Shown piece after piece: positions 26,541 through 34,763 of a stretch of DNA of 64,000 nucleotides (its first letter is position 1; each line of letters opens with the position of its first letter). The notes beneath the pieces were generated by a model that was not told where the DNA came from, ran no database searches, and saw only the letters and a list, made by a program, of their open reading frames with translations. The DNA comes from Pirellulaceae bacterium (lineage in GTDB: Bacteria; Planctomycetota; Planctomycetia; Pirellulales; Pirellulaceae). Both the position numbers and the translations under genes were made by a program. The stretch lies in assembly GCA_029243025.1 (NCBI GenBank), contig JAQWSU010000045.1:930001-994000 (forward strand). Direction: 5' to 3'.

Positions 26541-27692
26541 TCAGTCTGGTTGTTCGAACCACACTACGTTCTTGCTTTGTTGCCCCGCCACCAAAAGGTC
26601 AAGATCGCCATCGACATCCATGTCGACGGCTCGCAAGTCATAGGCAGCTTGGTTGTGAGCAATCCGGTGCGTCTTAAAATTGCCCTTCCCATCATTTTCG
26701 AACCAGGCAGCCACCTTGCTTCCGTAAGCACACGTGGCAACGTCGATATCGCCATCGGCGTCAAGATCAACCACTTGTAAGCAGTGCGGGTACTCAAGAT
26801 CCGAATTGATCTCGTGCACCGTCCATTGCGGGTTCTCAAACCAGATCACGCCATATCCGTGACCGCGTGTGGCAACCAAGTCGAGCTTTCCATCGCCGTT
26901 CACATCCGCCTGTTGAATATTCGTGGCACCAGGATGCCTGCCGGGTAATCGCCGCTTCAAAAAGGGTTGTCGCGGATCGCTAGTCGCTTGCCACCAAGCA
27001 AACCATTCACCCTTTCCAGAACGGTCCGAAGGGCCGCCCTTGGCAGCCAACGCAAGGTCTGGTCGACCATCACCATCGATGTCACCAAAACCCAGATAAT
27101 GGCTCAAACCGGGTGCGTCTCGGTCAGCAAATACGTTTCGCTGCCAACGCACGGCTTGCTTGGGTTCAACCGTTCGCCGTAGCCAAACCGCCGAGTTTGG
27201 AAAAGCCCCGGTCGGCTGCCCACTGTTCGCAATCAGATCAAGCTGGCCATCCCGATCCACGTCACCGGTCAACAGCCCGTGAACTCCATTCACCTGATCA
27301 TCAATCACCCGACTTTTCCAAGGTTTGCGAGTCGGCTCGTCGGGACATTCGAGCCACGTGATCAAACCTGGTGAGTACCTGGCACCAATGAAGTCCAGGT
27401 CACCGTCACGATCCACATCCATGGTTTCGCTATGAATAAAATTGTGTTCGGCTGTTTGATCAATCACCACCCCTTTCCAGTCTGGCCCGACAAACAATCG
27501 TGTCTTCCCGTTACTGTTGGCGATCACATCTGGCTGACCATCACCATTGAAATCGGCGGCAATCGCCGTATTGGTGTGGAATCCTTCGTGAATCACATGC
27601 CGCTGCCATGGTTCTTCCGCCGAAAGCCCCGCAGCAACAACCAGGAGTAACCCGCAGCAAATCACGACATGGTTCAATGAACTCTTACACAT
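26541..27692 (-). CDS. Secreted FG-GAP/VCBS repeat protein
   Basis: The ATG at 27692 has AGAGG five bases upstream and starts directly with a signal peptide (NHVVICCGLLLVVAAGLSAEE), giving 383 residues; a start at 27731 would add 13. The body contains at least six FG-GAP/VCBS units with the Ca-binding form D-x-[ND]-x-D-G-x-x-D, such as DFNGDGQPDVI, DVDRDGDLDFIGA, DVDRDGQLDLIAN, DIDGDGRPDLALA, DVNGDGKLDLVAT, DLDADGDIDVATC and DMDVDGDLDLLVA. These build an integrin-like seven-bladed propeller. Such secreted proteins bind ligands or carbohydrates; no catalytic residue is suggested. Confidence 0.88.
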   Translation of the reverse strand: MCKSSLNHVVICCGLLLVVAAGLSAEEPWQRHVIHEGFHTNTAIAADFNGDGQPDVIANSNGKTRLFVGPDWKGVVIDQTAEHNFIHSETMDVDRDGDLDFIGARYSPGLITWLECPDEPTRKPWKSRVIDDQVNGVHGLLTGDVDRDGQLDLIANSGQPTGAFPNSAVWLRRTVEPKQAVRWQRNVFADRDAPGLSHYLGFGDIDGDGRPDLALAAKGGPSDRSGKGEWFAWWQATSDPRQPFLKRRLPGRHPGATNIQQADVNGDGKLDLVATRGHGYGVIWFENPQWTVHEINSDLEYPHCLQVVDLDADGDIDVATCAYGSKVAAWFENDGKGNFKTHRIAHNQAAYDLRAVDMDVDGDLDLLVAGQQSKNVVWFEQPD

Positions 27693-27775
27693 AATTGCCT
27701 CTTTGCATGGAGGATTTTGCTTCAACCCCAATTATGACATTCAGTGTCCCGCGAAAGCAACTGACGCCTAGCTGT

Positions 27776-27804
27776 TTGACAGTTACACAACCGATGCTTA
27801 GACT
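27776..27804 (+). promoter_or_regulatory. Sigma-70-type promoter for the second CE15-like gene
   Basis: A perfect TTGACA (27776-27781) is followed after exactly 17 bp by TAGACT (27799-27804), four of six matches to TATAAT. It points at the CE15-like gene, whose ATG is at 27858. It is the best housekeeping promoter I found in the window. Confidence 0.6.
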
Positions 27805-27857
27805 CCGATCCCTACGAGTCTTCTAGTCTCCAGCCAACGATCTGCCAGGAGCGAACC

Positions 27858-29111
27858 ATGATTTACCAGCAACGATGGGCCTTAGCACTTCTCCTGATCG
27901 CGTTCTGCGTGACCCAGGCCGACGGTCGAGAGCAGAAGGAATACGATAGTGACGTCAATTACGACGAAAATCGCATTCCCCATTACGACTTACCGCCTCT
28001 GCTGGTCACCGCGGAAGGCGCCGCGGTAACAACGAAAGAACAATGGACAAACGAGCGACGCCCCCAAATCGTTTCCCTGTTCAGCAGCCTAATCTATGGC
28101 CGAGTTCCAAAACCAGAGTCACCTATCAAAGTCGAATTTGATGTAGTTAAAGTCGACGACCAATTCATGGATGGGAAAGCAACTCGCAAAGATGTGGTAA
28201 TCCGCTTCAGCAATGATAAGGGGAAGGCGGATATGCTAGTGTTGGTCTACGTTCCAAATCATTTGGAGCAACCAGCACCCGCATTCATGAAGCACAGTTT
28301 TAATAATACAAAGTCACGAGACTTCGAGGCTGACCCCGCTCGACCGGGACAGCTTAAGAATGGATGGCCTCTGGGCGAATTCTTCGACCGAGGATACGGA
28401 TTTGTTGCCGTCTATCAACAGGATCTCATCGGCCACAACGAGGTCAGCTTCTCTCGTGGAATCCATCCCTTGTTTTTCAAAACCGGACAAAGCTTTCCCA
28501 AAGCGAGAGAATGGGGCGTACTCGGTGCGGTCGCCTGGGGTGGCATGCGTGCCATGGATTATCTTGAAACAGACGAGGATATAGACGCAGCGCGGGTGGC
28601 GATCATGGGCCACTCCAAAATGGGCAAAGCGACGCTTTGGACAGCGGCTCAAGATCAACGATTCGCGCTTGCCATTTCCGCACAGTCCGGCTGTGCGGGT
28701 GCCGCCCTGTGGCGGCGAAAGTCGGGCGAAACGTTGAAAAAAATGATCACACGATTCCCTTATTGGCTCTGCCGAAATTCCTGGAAATTTGCGGATCAGG
28801 AAGACGACTTGCCGATCGATCAGCATATGATGATCGCGTTAATGGCACCCCGACCGGTCTATGTAGCCAGCGGCATCGAAGATACCTGGGCAGATCCTCG
28901 CGGTGAATACGCCTCCGCCTTTCATGGCAGCAAGGTCTATGAATTATTTGGAAAGCAGGGGCTGAAATCCGAAAAACTACCTCCGCTCGGCGAACCGATT
29001 TTGCAAAGCAACGTCGGTTACCACGTCCGAGAGGGCGGACACTCCGTCGAACTTTACGATTGGCGACGTTTTATGGATTTTGCAGACATTCACCTGAAAC
29101 CCAAAAAGTAG
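27858..29111 (+). CDS. CE15-like (glucuronoyl esterase-type) exported hydrolase
   Basis: The 417-residue protein has a signal peptide ending TQADG and a CE15-type alpha/beta-hydrolase domain. The nucleophile elbow is GHSKMGKATL (Ser about 253), with Lys at the position of the usual Arg after Ser. GIEDTWADPRGEYAS provides a Glu near 341 and YHVREGGHSVEL the His near 395. The region EWGVLGAVAWGGMRAMDYLE near 218 is shared with the paralogue at 6153-7304 (AVWAWAGMRVVDYLE), as is PIDQHMMIALMAPRPVYV. AGGAG six bases upstream supports the ATG, and a good promoter lies at 27776-27804. A role in hemicellulose or uronic-acid ester cleavage is inferred from the family. Confidence 0.83.
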   Translation: MIYQQRWALALLLIAFCVTQADGREQKEYDSDVNYDENRIPHYDLPPLLVTAEGAAVTTKEQWTNERRPQIVSLFSSLIYGRVPKPESPIKVEFDVVKVDDQFMDGKATRKDVVIRFSNDKGKADMLVLVYVPNHLEQPAPAFMKHSFNNTKSRDFEADPARPGQLKNGWPLGEFFDRGYGFVAVYQQDLIGHNEVSFSRGIHPLFFKTGQSFPKAREWGVLGAVAWGGMRAMDYLETDEDIDAARVAIMGHSKMGKATLWTAAQDQRFALAISAQSGCAGAALWRRKSGETLKKMITRFPYWLCRNSWKFADQEDDLPIDQHMMIALMAPRPVYVASGIEDTWADPRGEYASAFHGSKVYELFGKQGLKSEKLPPLGEPILQSNVGYHVREGGHSVELYDWRRFMDFADIHLKPKK

Positions 29112-29818
29112 TCCGTCACGTGATCCAATAGGTCAACGAATGCCCAACGATCGAAACGGCTCGTTCAAATAGAGCCTGCTGTTTCGGTTGTGGGCGATCA
29201 ATCTTCACCTCGGCGTCCGCACGCATCCGCAACAAAAAAACAGATTGACTCGGTTCTCGAGGTTTATCTATTTCCCCAAGCGTCGTGGTCCCCGCGCGAA
29301 CAGCCCGGCTGCCTACAATGGGGCAATCTGCGCAACTTTTGCTTCTGCCATAAAATCGGTTGCGGGAAAGTCAGACTGATTATTCTCTCACGATCGCTTC
29401 CGCAACTTATCGCTTCAATCAACTTGGCTCAGCCGAATCTGCAACCTTCAACGGTGGCAAAAAACGAGCATCCATCTGCCCGAAAATCTTGCCCGACCCC
29501 TTCGCTTCCTTGCGACACGACTCCTCCGAACAGCTAGCAACTGATCTGGCAAGAAATCAAGAAGATTTACGGGTCGGATGCTAAACCATGTTTCCGGAAT
29601 AGGTTATAAACTAAAGGATGCTTCCATACCGCACGGTCAAACGCACGCAGAAAACCATTTTTTTCATGTCCGAGCCGGTCTTGAGTCGACAATACTCATC
29701 GCTGGAACGCGACACGAATTCGCACGGCCGCGTCAATCAAGCGTCTGTTCAAGCAATCCGTTGAGCCGTTTGACGGCCGCCCAAATGGGCCCCCACCCTG
29801 TTGACGAAAAGTCGGTTC
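29112..29818. other. 707-bp stretch without a recognised gene
   Basis: It lies between the CE15-like gene and the ACP gene. Several short plus-strand frames of 60-115 codons occur but their translations are rich in Pro, Arg and Ser and show no fold or signal. I see no tRNA, strong hairpin or clear promoter, although a TATAAA box is present at 29605-29610 without a matching -35. It may hold the ACP promoter or remnants of a lost gene. Confidence 0.4.
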
Positions 29819-30046
29819 ATGAAATCCCACCAGGCCCGAGTTTTACAGATCATTGCGAACAAGACCGGTTCACGCCCGTCTCTATCCGATCCTATCGATC
29901 AGCTCGGCATCGATTCTCTGGCGATGGCTGAAATGATCTACGATCTCGAATCAACCTTTGGGATTCGAACAGACGACCAGTTGCTAGAGCTTTGCACGAT
30001 CCAAGATTTGTGTGACTATCTCGAGGAACGTGTCTCGGTCTCGTAG
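29819..30046 (+). CDS. Orphan acyl carrier protein
   Basis: The ATG at 29819 gives 75 residues; the upstream in-frame TTG at 29801 would add six. The core is a typical ACP: a first helix (ARVLQIIANKTG), then the phosphopantetheine attachment motif LGIDSLAMAEMIYDLESTFGI with Ser about 36, and a final helix (TIQDLCDYLEERV). It would carry acyl groups on 4'-phosphopantetheine after activation by a PPTase. No fatty-acid synthase, polyketide or peptide synthetase gene is nearby; a GNAT gene converges 91 bp downstream. It is therefore an extra, non-FabD-linked ACP of unknown pathway. Confidence 0.85.
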   Translation: MKSHQARVLQIIANKTGSRPSLSDPIDQLGIDSLAMAEMIYDLESTFGIRTDDQLLELCTIQDLCDYLEERVSVS

Positions 30047-30137
30047 GCAGCTCGGGCTGGAGCCGACAAGTAACCGCTAGACCGTCCTAAATTTCATCCG
30101 CCCAACCGGCTGCGCTGATACGGGGCACTGCCTTTAC

Positions 30138-30680
30138 TCACTCGACAATTCGCGCGAAGGTTTGCAAGTTGAAGAATTTATCTTCCTTTCGTTCCGCTTT
30201 ACGCAACAGGCCCTCGAGCTGAAATCGATTCTTGGCAAGCACGCGAGCTGATGCAACATTCCCCGCTCGAACTCGCGCGCCGATACGAACCAGATTCCAC
30301 GCGTCAATTGCGTACTGGCACATGGCACCAACTACATCGGTCATGATGCCCTGGCTCCAGTGCGGTTTTGCCAACCAGTAGCCAATCTCCACCGAATGAT
30401 CGTAGACAAGGTTGTCAAAACCAAAAACACCTATCAACTGTTTCGATTCGCTTCGAATTGCAAAATGCACGGGATGGCCGAATTTCTTGGTCGCCTGTCG
30501 GACGGATCGCAAAAAATCCTTTCCATCCGATCTGCGATAGGGATGAGGAATGCGCGAGGTGGCCAGATAGATGTCACGATCGTTGAGATGTTGCACAAAG
30601 TCTGGTAAATCACTCCTGCGAATCTCGGAAAGACGGATCGCATTCTTGGCGTCTAATGAAATTTTGGTGGTGGGCAACAT
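30138..30680 (-). CDS. GNAT family N-acetyltransferase (RimJ/RimL-like)
   Basis: The 180-residue protein covers the whole GNAT fold of the RimJ/RimL/SpeG group: IRLSEIRRSDLPDFVQHLND near residue 15, LIGVFGFDNLVYDHSVEIGYWLAKPHWSQGI near 82-112, which contains the beta-bulge before the CoA loop, and ARVRAGNVASARVLAKNRF near 135. CoA binding is expected at the WSQGIMTD segment (a variant of Q/RxxGxG/A). The acceptor, protein N-terminus or small molecule, is unknown. It starts with ATG at 30680 and converges with the ACP gene. Confidence 0.85.
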   Translation of the reverse strand: MLPTTKISLDAKNAIRLSEIRRSDLPDFVQHLNDRDIYLATSRIPHPYRRSDGKDFLRSVRQATKKFGHPVHFAIRSESKQLIGVFGFDNLVYDHSVEIGYWLAKPHWSQGIMTDVVGAMCQYAIDAWNLVRIGARVRAGNVASARVLAKNRFQLEGLLRKAERKEDKFFNLQTFARIVE

Positions 30681-30778
30681 CCTTAAGCACCTATCAGCAG
30701 TACAAACCAGAAAACAACCTCGCAGCGAAGGACACCCCTCTGGGCCATTGGATTCGGAATCTTTTGAAATTGATTCCT

Positions 30779-33271
30779 TCAGTTTCCCCGGCTTGCCGCT
30801 TCAGCGGCAATTCGGGCAAAAGTCGCTCTGGCCCGATCATAGGCTGTCTTGGCCGCAGGACGCTCCGCTTCATCAATCCAAGTATGCCGTCGTTCCCAGA
30901 GCTGGCGAACCGTTTCAGCACACCAGCGTGCACTTGCATTCGAGGCACGAATCGGCTGCTGACGGATCAGCACATCGACCGGGTTCGTATGAAGCTGCGG
31001 AAATTGCCTCAGAGCGACCCAGCTACTTTGATCAATCGAAACGGTGAAATTCACAGCATGCAAATGGCCATCGGCTGGAACATCTCGAGTTGCAACTGCG
31101 ACACCATTTACAATCAGCTCAACCGTTCGACTTCCTCCGGAGACGACGTCTTCCGTTCGAGGTGCGTGCAGGTTGATGGTATCGCCGACAACTCGGCGAC
31201 CAGCGGCGGGCAACAGCGTCCCGTAGGCCACAGCGCTTGGCACGTTTTCGGCAAAGGCAACCCGTGCGTGGACGTTTACCGTTCCCGACTCCGTCAAATG
31301 CAGTGCATCTTTTCCTGCGGGTTGCCCTTCAACGTTAAAACCAATCGCGTGGGCAAAGCCATCGCAAACATAAGACTTACCTGTCGCGATCCCCTCGCAC
31401 CATGCCTGAAAATCGATCGATTTAACGTCGCCCAACTGCACATAGACCCGCCCCTGGCCAACGCGCCGACTGCTCATACAGGGGAAGTCCGTTTCTCCGC
31501 TAACCTTCAGAGGAAACCCACAATTCATCAAGTGATACCATGTATTCCACTCGGACACGCGGCGAGTGTCCATCGCACTAATAAAGTCACAAACACCTTC
31601 GGCAACGGCAACGCAAATCTCCAACGATCCGGCACCATTCATTTCGGGAACTGCCAAATTCGGCAACTCGTCTGCAGCACGATCGTGACTTTGACGCAGT
31701 TCGACTTCCGACACCAAGCGATCTTGATTTTGATCAATCACCCGGAATGATTCTGGCAGTAGTTCGTCTGCCACTTCGGTTTTCGAGAGTTGACCATCCG
31801 CATCACGATCCAATCGTCTCACTAGACGTTGGGCCGCGGACGCTGGATTAACGATCATGGCCGAATGCGGGAAACCCGTGACACCTCCCTGCTGTTTTGC
31901 CCACCGCATAACGGGTACGGTCCAGGTCGGCCACCCCTGTTGCTTGGTACCTTGGGATCCAGGAAAGGTTTGATCCTTGAGATTCAATAAGCAGACATGT
32001 CCGAGAGCGGCTGATCCAAATCCGCTAATTTCCAAATCATATTTGAGAAGGGTCAGTGGTTCACTGACTGCATCCGCTATCGGCGAGAAGAACCGACGCT
32101 GGTAGTCAAAGCAGGGCCCCCAAGTGAGAACACAGCCAACGTTCAATCCCTCTCCTTTGACTTGACGAAACATGTCTGCAGGCGTGACACCTTCGGTTGG
32201 CTGATTGTAGTGAGAACAACCGGCTCCATGGATGTGATGGTCGCCACTCGCGTAACCATAATCCAGCGGTTTAATCCAACGCTTCAGATCAAGCTTAAGC
32301 AACGAAGGTTGCGAAGGCGACACGGTAAACCGTTTCCGCCGCGTAATGTATTCCGGACCCCGCGAATACTCGACTTCGTAGTTGCCAGGCGACAAAGGAA
32401 TCACTTCACCATCGGCACGATATATTTGAGGTTGGAAGAAAAAATCAGGAGCTAACCGCTTGGCCTGTGGCGGTACCACATGATCAAGATGATCTCGAAT
32501 TGTTAAACGCGCCATCGTAGGCTGCCCATCATGATCATGAATGGACAATTTGACAGGCAACGCTGGTTGGACATCGAACAAAACGGGCACTTCGCCGCGA
32601 AATCCCAAATCTTGGCTGCCGGCTCCGACGTCAAAGCCGATCGTTGCCTCGCGCTTGCCCGACTCGTTGCTGTAAATCAGCGCAATCGCGTATTCGACAA
32701 CAAGCCCGCTCAGATTTTGTGTCATGGGTGGTGATTGAAACATTTCGACTAGCAAAAATCGATTTTGATCACCCGCTCTATTTTCATTCCGATTTAATTC
32801 TGTCTGCGCTTGTCGTTCAAGAATTCCCAAAGCAGCGCCAGAATAAACAGCACCCGATTGAGGGCTTAAGATTCGCAACTGCCGTGTGACGGTGCTTTCA
32901 TTGATGATTTTGACAAGCACCGGAGTGAAGCCGATTTGCGTCAGGCTGGCCGCTGCCGGGCCCCGCTGCACTTTGACACGCACTTCCGGGTTCAACGATA
33001 CGACAAACAACACCTGCGGATCGAGCAAGTCTTGTAATCGTTGGGCGTCGCGTGTTTGGATTGCAGCGTCAATTTGTTGCGTCAGACGAGCAGGCAACGG
33101 CTCTCCAAGCAAGCGAAGACTCTTCATGAGCCGTGAAATATTAGCGCCTAATGGCTGCCCTTCCACATCCGCCAGTTGGGCTACTTCCACCTCCGCACGA
33201 ACAAGATTTGCTGAATTGAGCGGATTCCCTACAGCGATCCCGCAGCATAAAATGGCTAAGATGGGGCGCAT
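30779..33271 (-). CDS. CehA/McbA-type metallohydrolase with embedded EF-hand pair
   Basis: The ATG at 33271 (830 residues) starts directly with a signal peptide (MRPILAILCCGIAVG); a start at 33298 would add nine. The N-terminal ~330 residues are beta-rich. The catalytic part opens with GDHHIHGAGCSHY near residue 343, the H-x-H metal motif of CehA/McbA (PHP/amidohydrolase-like) proteins, and continues with GGVTGFPHSAMIVNP near 462 and VSGETDFPC near 590. Between them, near 488-524, are two EF-hand loops: DRDADGQLSKTE is a perfect 12-residue loop and DQNQDRLVSEVE a second, 25 residues later, with Arg at the usual Gly. CehA hydrolyses carbaryl, but most relatives have unknown substrates. GNAT gene lies downstream on the same strand. 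Confidence 0.83.
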   Translation of the reverse strand: MRPILAILCCGIAVGNPLNSANLVRAEVEVAQLADVEGQPLGANISRLMKSLRLLGEPLPARLTQQIDAAIQTRDAQRLQDLLDPQVLFVVSLNPEVRVKVQRGPAAASLTQIGFTPVLVKIINESTVTRQLRILSPQSGAVYSGAALGILERQAQTELNRNENRAGDQNRFLLVEMFQSPPMTQNLSGLVVEYAIALIYSNESGKREATIGFDVGAGSQDLGFRGEVPVLFDVQPALPVKLSIHDHDGQPTMARLTIRDHLDHVVPPQAKRLAPDFFFQPQIYRADGEVIPLSPGNYEVEYSRGPEYITRRKRFTVSPSQPSLLKLDLKRWIKPLDYGYASGDHHIHGAGCSHYNQPTEGVTPADMFRQVKGEGLNVGCVLTWGPCFDYQRRFFSPIADAVSEPLTLLKYDLEISGFGSAALGHVCLLNLKDQTFPGSQGTKQQGWPTWTVPVMRWAKQQGGVTGFPHSAMIVNPASAAQRLVRRLDRDADGQLSKTEVADELLPESFRVIDQNQDRLVSEVELRQSHDRAADELPNLAVPEMNGAGSLEICVAVAEGVCDFISAMDTRRVSEWNTWYHLMNCGFPLKVSGETDFPCMSSRRVGQGRVYVQLGDVKSIDFQAWCEGIATGKSYVCDGFAHAIGFNVEGQPAGKDALHLTESGTVNVHARVAFAENVPSAVAYGTLLPAAGRRVVGDTINLHAPRTEDVVSGGSRTVELIVNGVAVATRDVPADGHLHAVNFTVSIDQSSWVALRQFPQLHTNPVDVLIRQQPIRASNASARWCAETVRQLWERRHTWIDEAERPAAKTAYDRARATFARIAAEAASRGN

Positions 33272-33573
33272 GTCGTCACGGCTCGCTGACAGAATCATTG
33301 AAATTCGAGTCGTCCGTCATCGTAACACACGGGCAGACGGATCTCGACAACGATGCCCGCACCGAACTGCTTTGCGGCCCCCAAGTGCTTCAAATAGTAA
33401 CATTTACGTCACAATCAGGGAGGCTTTCGCTAGCTGAGCCGTGGCCGCTTGGGGGGGGCGTCAAGCGCCGATCGGGCTAAATCACTCGATTCCAACTTGT
33501 CGCCTGTCCGATGCTATAAGAGTATCCGTCGATGGATGGAAATGAAGAAGGCAGCAACTGCTCCGGAGACTAT
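33272..33573. other. 302-bp divergent intergenic region
   Basis: Lies between the CehA/McbA-type gene and the hemolysin III gene. It holds the extended -10 box at 33512-33520 for the plus strand. I found no clear promoter on the minus strand, and no RNA gene. Confidence 0.4.
33512..33520 (+). promoter_or_regulatory. Extended -10 promoter for the hemolysin III gene
   Basis: TGCTATAAG matches the extended -10 form TGnTATAAT in all but the last base. No -35 hexamer is obvious, which is usual for extended -10 promoters. The expected transcription start near 33527 leaves about 45 nt of leader before the ATG at 33574 and makes the upstream ATG at 33532 improbable. Confidence 0.45.
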
Positions 33574-34290
33574 ATGTCCACTGTAGACCGGCCCCATTCG
33601 CAACTTCGTGACGCAACGGCTCCCGTTCCTCTAGCTCGACCCAACATGGCAAATCCATCCGAAATAAAGATTTCCGAAGAAGAATGGGCCAACGGACTAA
33701 CCCATGCCGTTGGCTTTCTAGGCAGTGCGATAGCAGGTGTTTACCTCATCCAAGCGGTCATCACTGGTGGCACAGCCTGGCAAGCTCTGAGTTGCTTCAT
33801 CTATGTGACGACCCTGGTTGCAGTCTATGCAGCCTCAACTCTTTCTCACTGGGTCTCAGCGCCCGCCTGGCGAGATCTGTTTCGAACCTGGGACCAAGGT
33901 CTCATTTATCTTTTGATCGTAGGCACCTACACTCCCTTAGCCGTCGCTTACGTGCACGGCCCGTGGCAATGGGTGACGGTAGCCATGTGGACACTCGCGA
34001 TTGGTGGGTTCCTCTCGAAGGTAGCCGTCAAACATCGGATCAATGGTATTTCGCTTTGGCTTTATCTCGCGTTAGGTTGGATGCCAATCATCGTCTTGCC
34101 CTGCATGTTGGTGTCTCCCTCATCGCTTTGGCTGGTGCTGGCCGGCGGTATTGCCTACAGCATCGGTTCCATTCTCTTGATGAATGATCATCGAGGTCCC
34201 TATCTGCACGTTGGCTGGCACTTATTCGTCATGCTCGGCAGCGCGATTCACTTCTGTGCAATCTGGCAATGCTCGATTCCCTCCGCATAG
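33574..34290 (+). CDS. Hemolysin III / PAQR-type seven-helix membrane protein
   Basis: The ATG at 33574 is chosen because GGAG lies five bases upstream; 238 residues result. After a ~40-residue soluble start, EEWANGLTHAVGFLGSAIAG begins the first helix and carries the family's EE-x-xN-x-xTHxxG motif. The metal-site pattern continues with STLSHWVSAP (S-x3-H form), WDQGLIYLLIVGTYTP, and the C-terminal HVGWHLFVMLGSAIHF (H-x3-H). These His/Asp residues form the zinc site of PAQR proteins. Bacterial members are often called hemolysin III, but most are not proven hemolysins; adiponectin-receptor-like ceramidase or homeostatic membrane roles have been suggested. Confidence 0.86.
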   Translation: MSTVDRPHSQLRDATAPVPLARPNMANPSEIKISEEEWANGLTHAVGFLGSAIAGVYLIQAVITGGTAWQALSCFIYVTTLVAVYAASTLSHWVSAPAWRDLFRTWDQGLIYLLIVGTYTPLAVAYVHGPWQWVTVAMWTLAIGGFLSKVAVKHRINGISLWLYLALGWMPIIVLPCMLVSPSSLWLVLAGGIAYSIGSILLMNDHRGPYLHVGWHLFVMLGSAIHFCAIWQCSIPSA

Positions 34291-34399
34291 CGTGAAAATC
34301 GCTGCTATACTTCTTGCAACTCGTGTCACAAACGATCGTGACGCGATGCCGTTCATGTCCACCCTGATCAAAAGCCCCGATGGCAAGCAGAAAGCGATA

Positions 34400-34603
34400 A
34401 TGAGCAACGACAACGAACGTTTTTCCGAATTAGCAGAATGGCTCCAGAGGCAAGGCCACTCGCTTCCTGAGATCGATAAGATCTTGAAAAAGGTTCAAGA
34501 ATATGATCAGCGAGTCAATCTCGATTCGGTCATGGACTCGATTGACCGTGGCGATTTCAACATCTCCAAAATAATCCAGGAAGCACTCGCCGAAGCCGAG
34601 TAG
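34400..34603 (+). CDS. Small acidic helical protein
   Basis: The ATG at 34400 gives 67 residues (SNDNERFSELAEWLQRQGHS...). An in-frame ATG at 34343 would add 19. The sequence is wholly helical in appearance, with amphipathic spacing of Leu/Ile through EWLQRQGHSLPEIDKILKKVQEYD and a C-terminal helix IIQEALAEAE. I recognise no family. It follows the hemolysin III gene by about 110 bp. The stop codon lies inside a 14-bp tandem repeat (34594-34636). Confidence 0.55.
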   Translation: MSNDNERFSELAEWLQRQGHSLPEIDKILKKVQEYDQRVNLDSVMDSIDRGDFNISKIIQEALAEAE

Positions 34604-34636
34604 CCAAAGCCGAGTAGCCAAAGCCGAGTGGCTCAA
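34594..34636. repeat. 14-bp tandem repeat across a stop codon
   Basis: AGCCGAGTAGCCAA occurs at 34594-34607 and 34608-34621 exactly, then with one insertion and changes at 34622-34636, and the start of a fourth copy follows. The first copy contains the TAG stop of the small helical protein, so the duplication also repeats the stop. Confidence 0.85.
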
Positions 34637-34670
34637 GCCGAGACGCAACGGGTTACGGATCCGCACTCAG

Positions 34671-34694
34671 TCGATTTGTGCGTCGATTTGTGCG
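34671..34694. repeat. 12-bp exact tandem duplication
   Basis: TCGATTTGTGCG is present twice in a row at 34671-34682 and 34683-34694. It lies in the convergent gap between the small helical protein gene and corA, 35 bp after the 14-bp repeat. Confidence 0.85.
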
Positions 34695-34763
34695 CTGTCA
34701 CTCGAAATATCGCTGGAGCTTGACTGCGAAGTAACAGCCAGTCACTCAATGACAACGTAGCGA

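Noticed and set aside
30656-31750. 364-codon plus-strand frame
   Set aside because: It is antisense to the CehA/McbA gene, which shows clear metal motifs; the plus frame is Arg/Ser-rich without domains.
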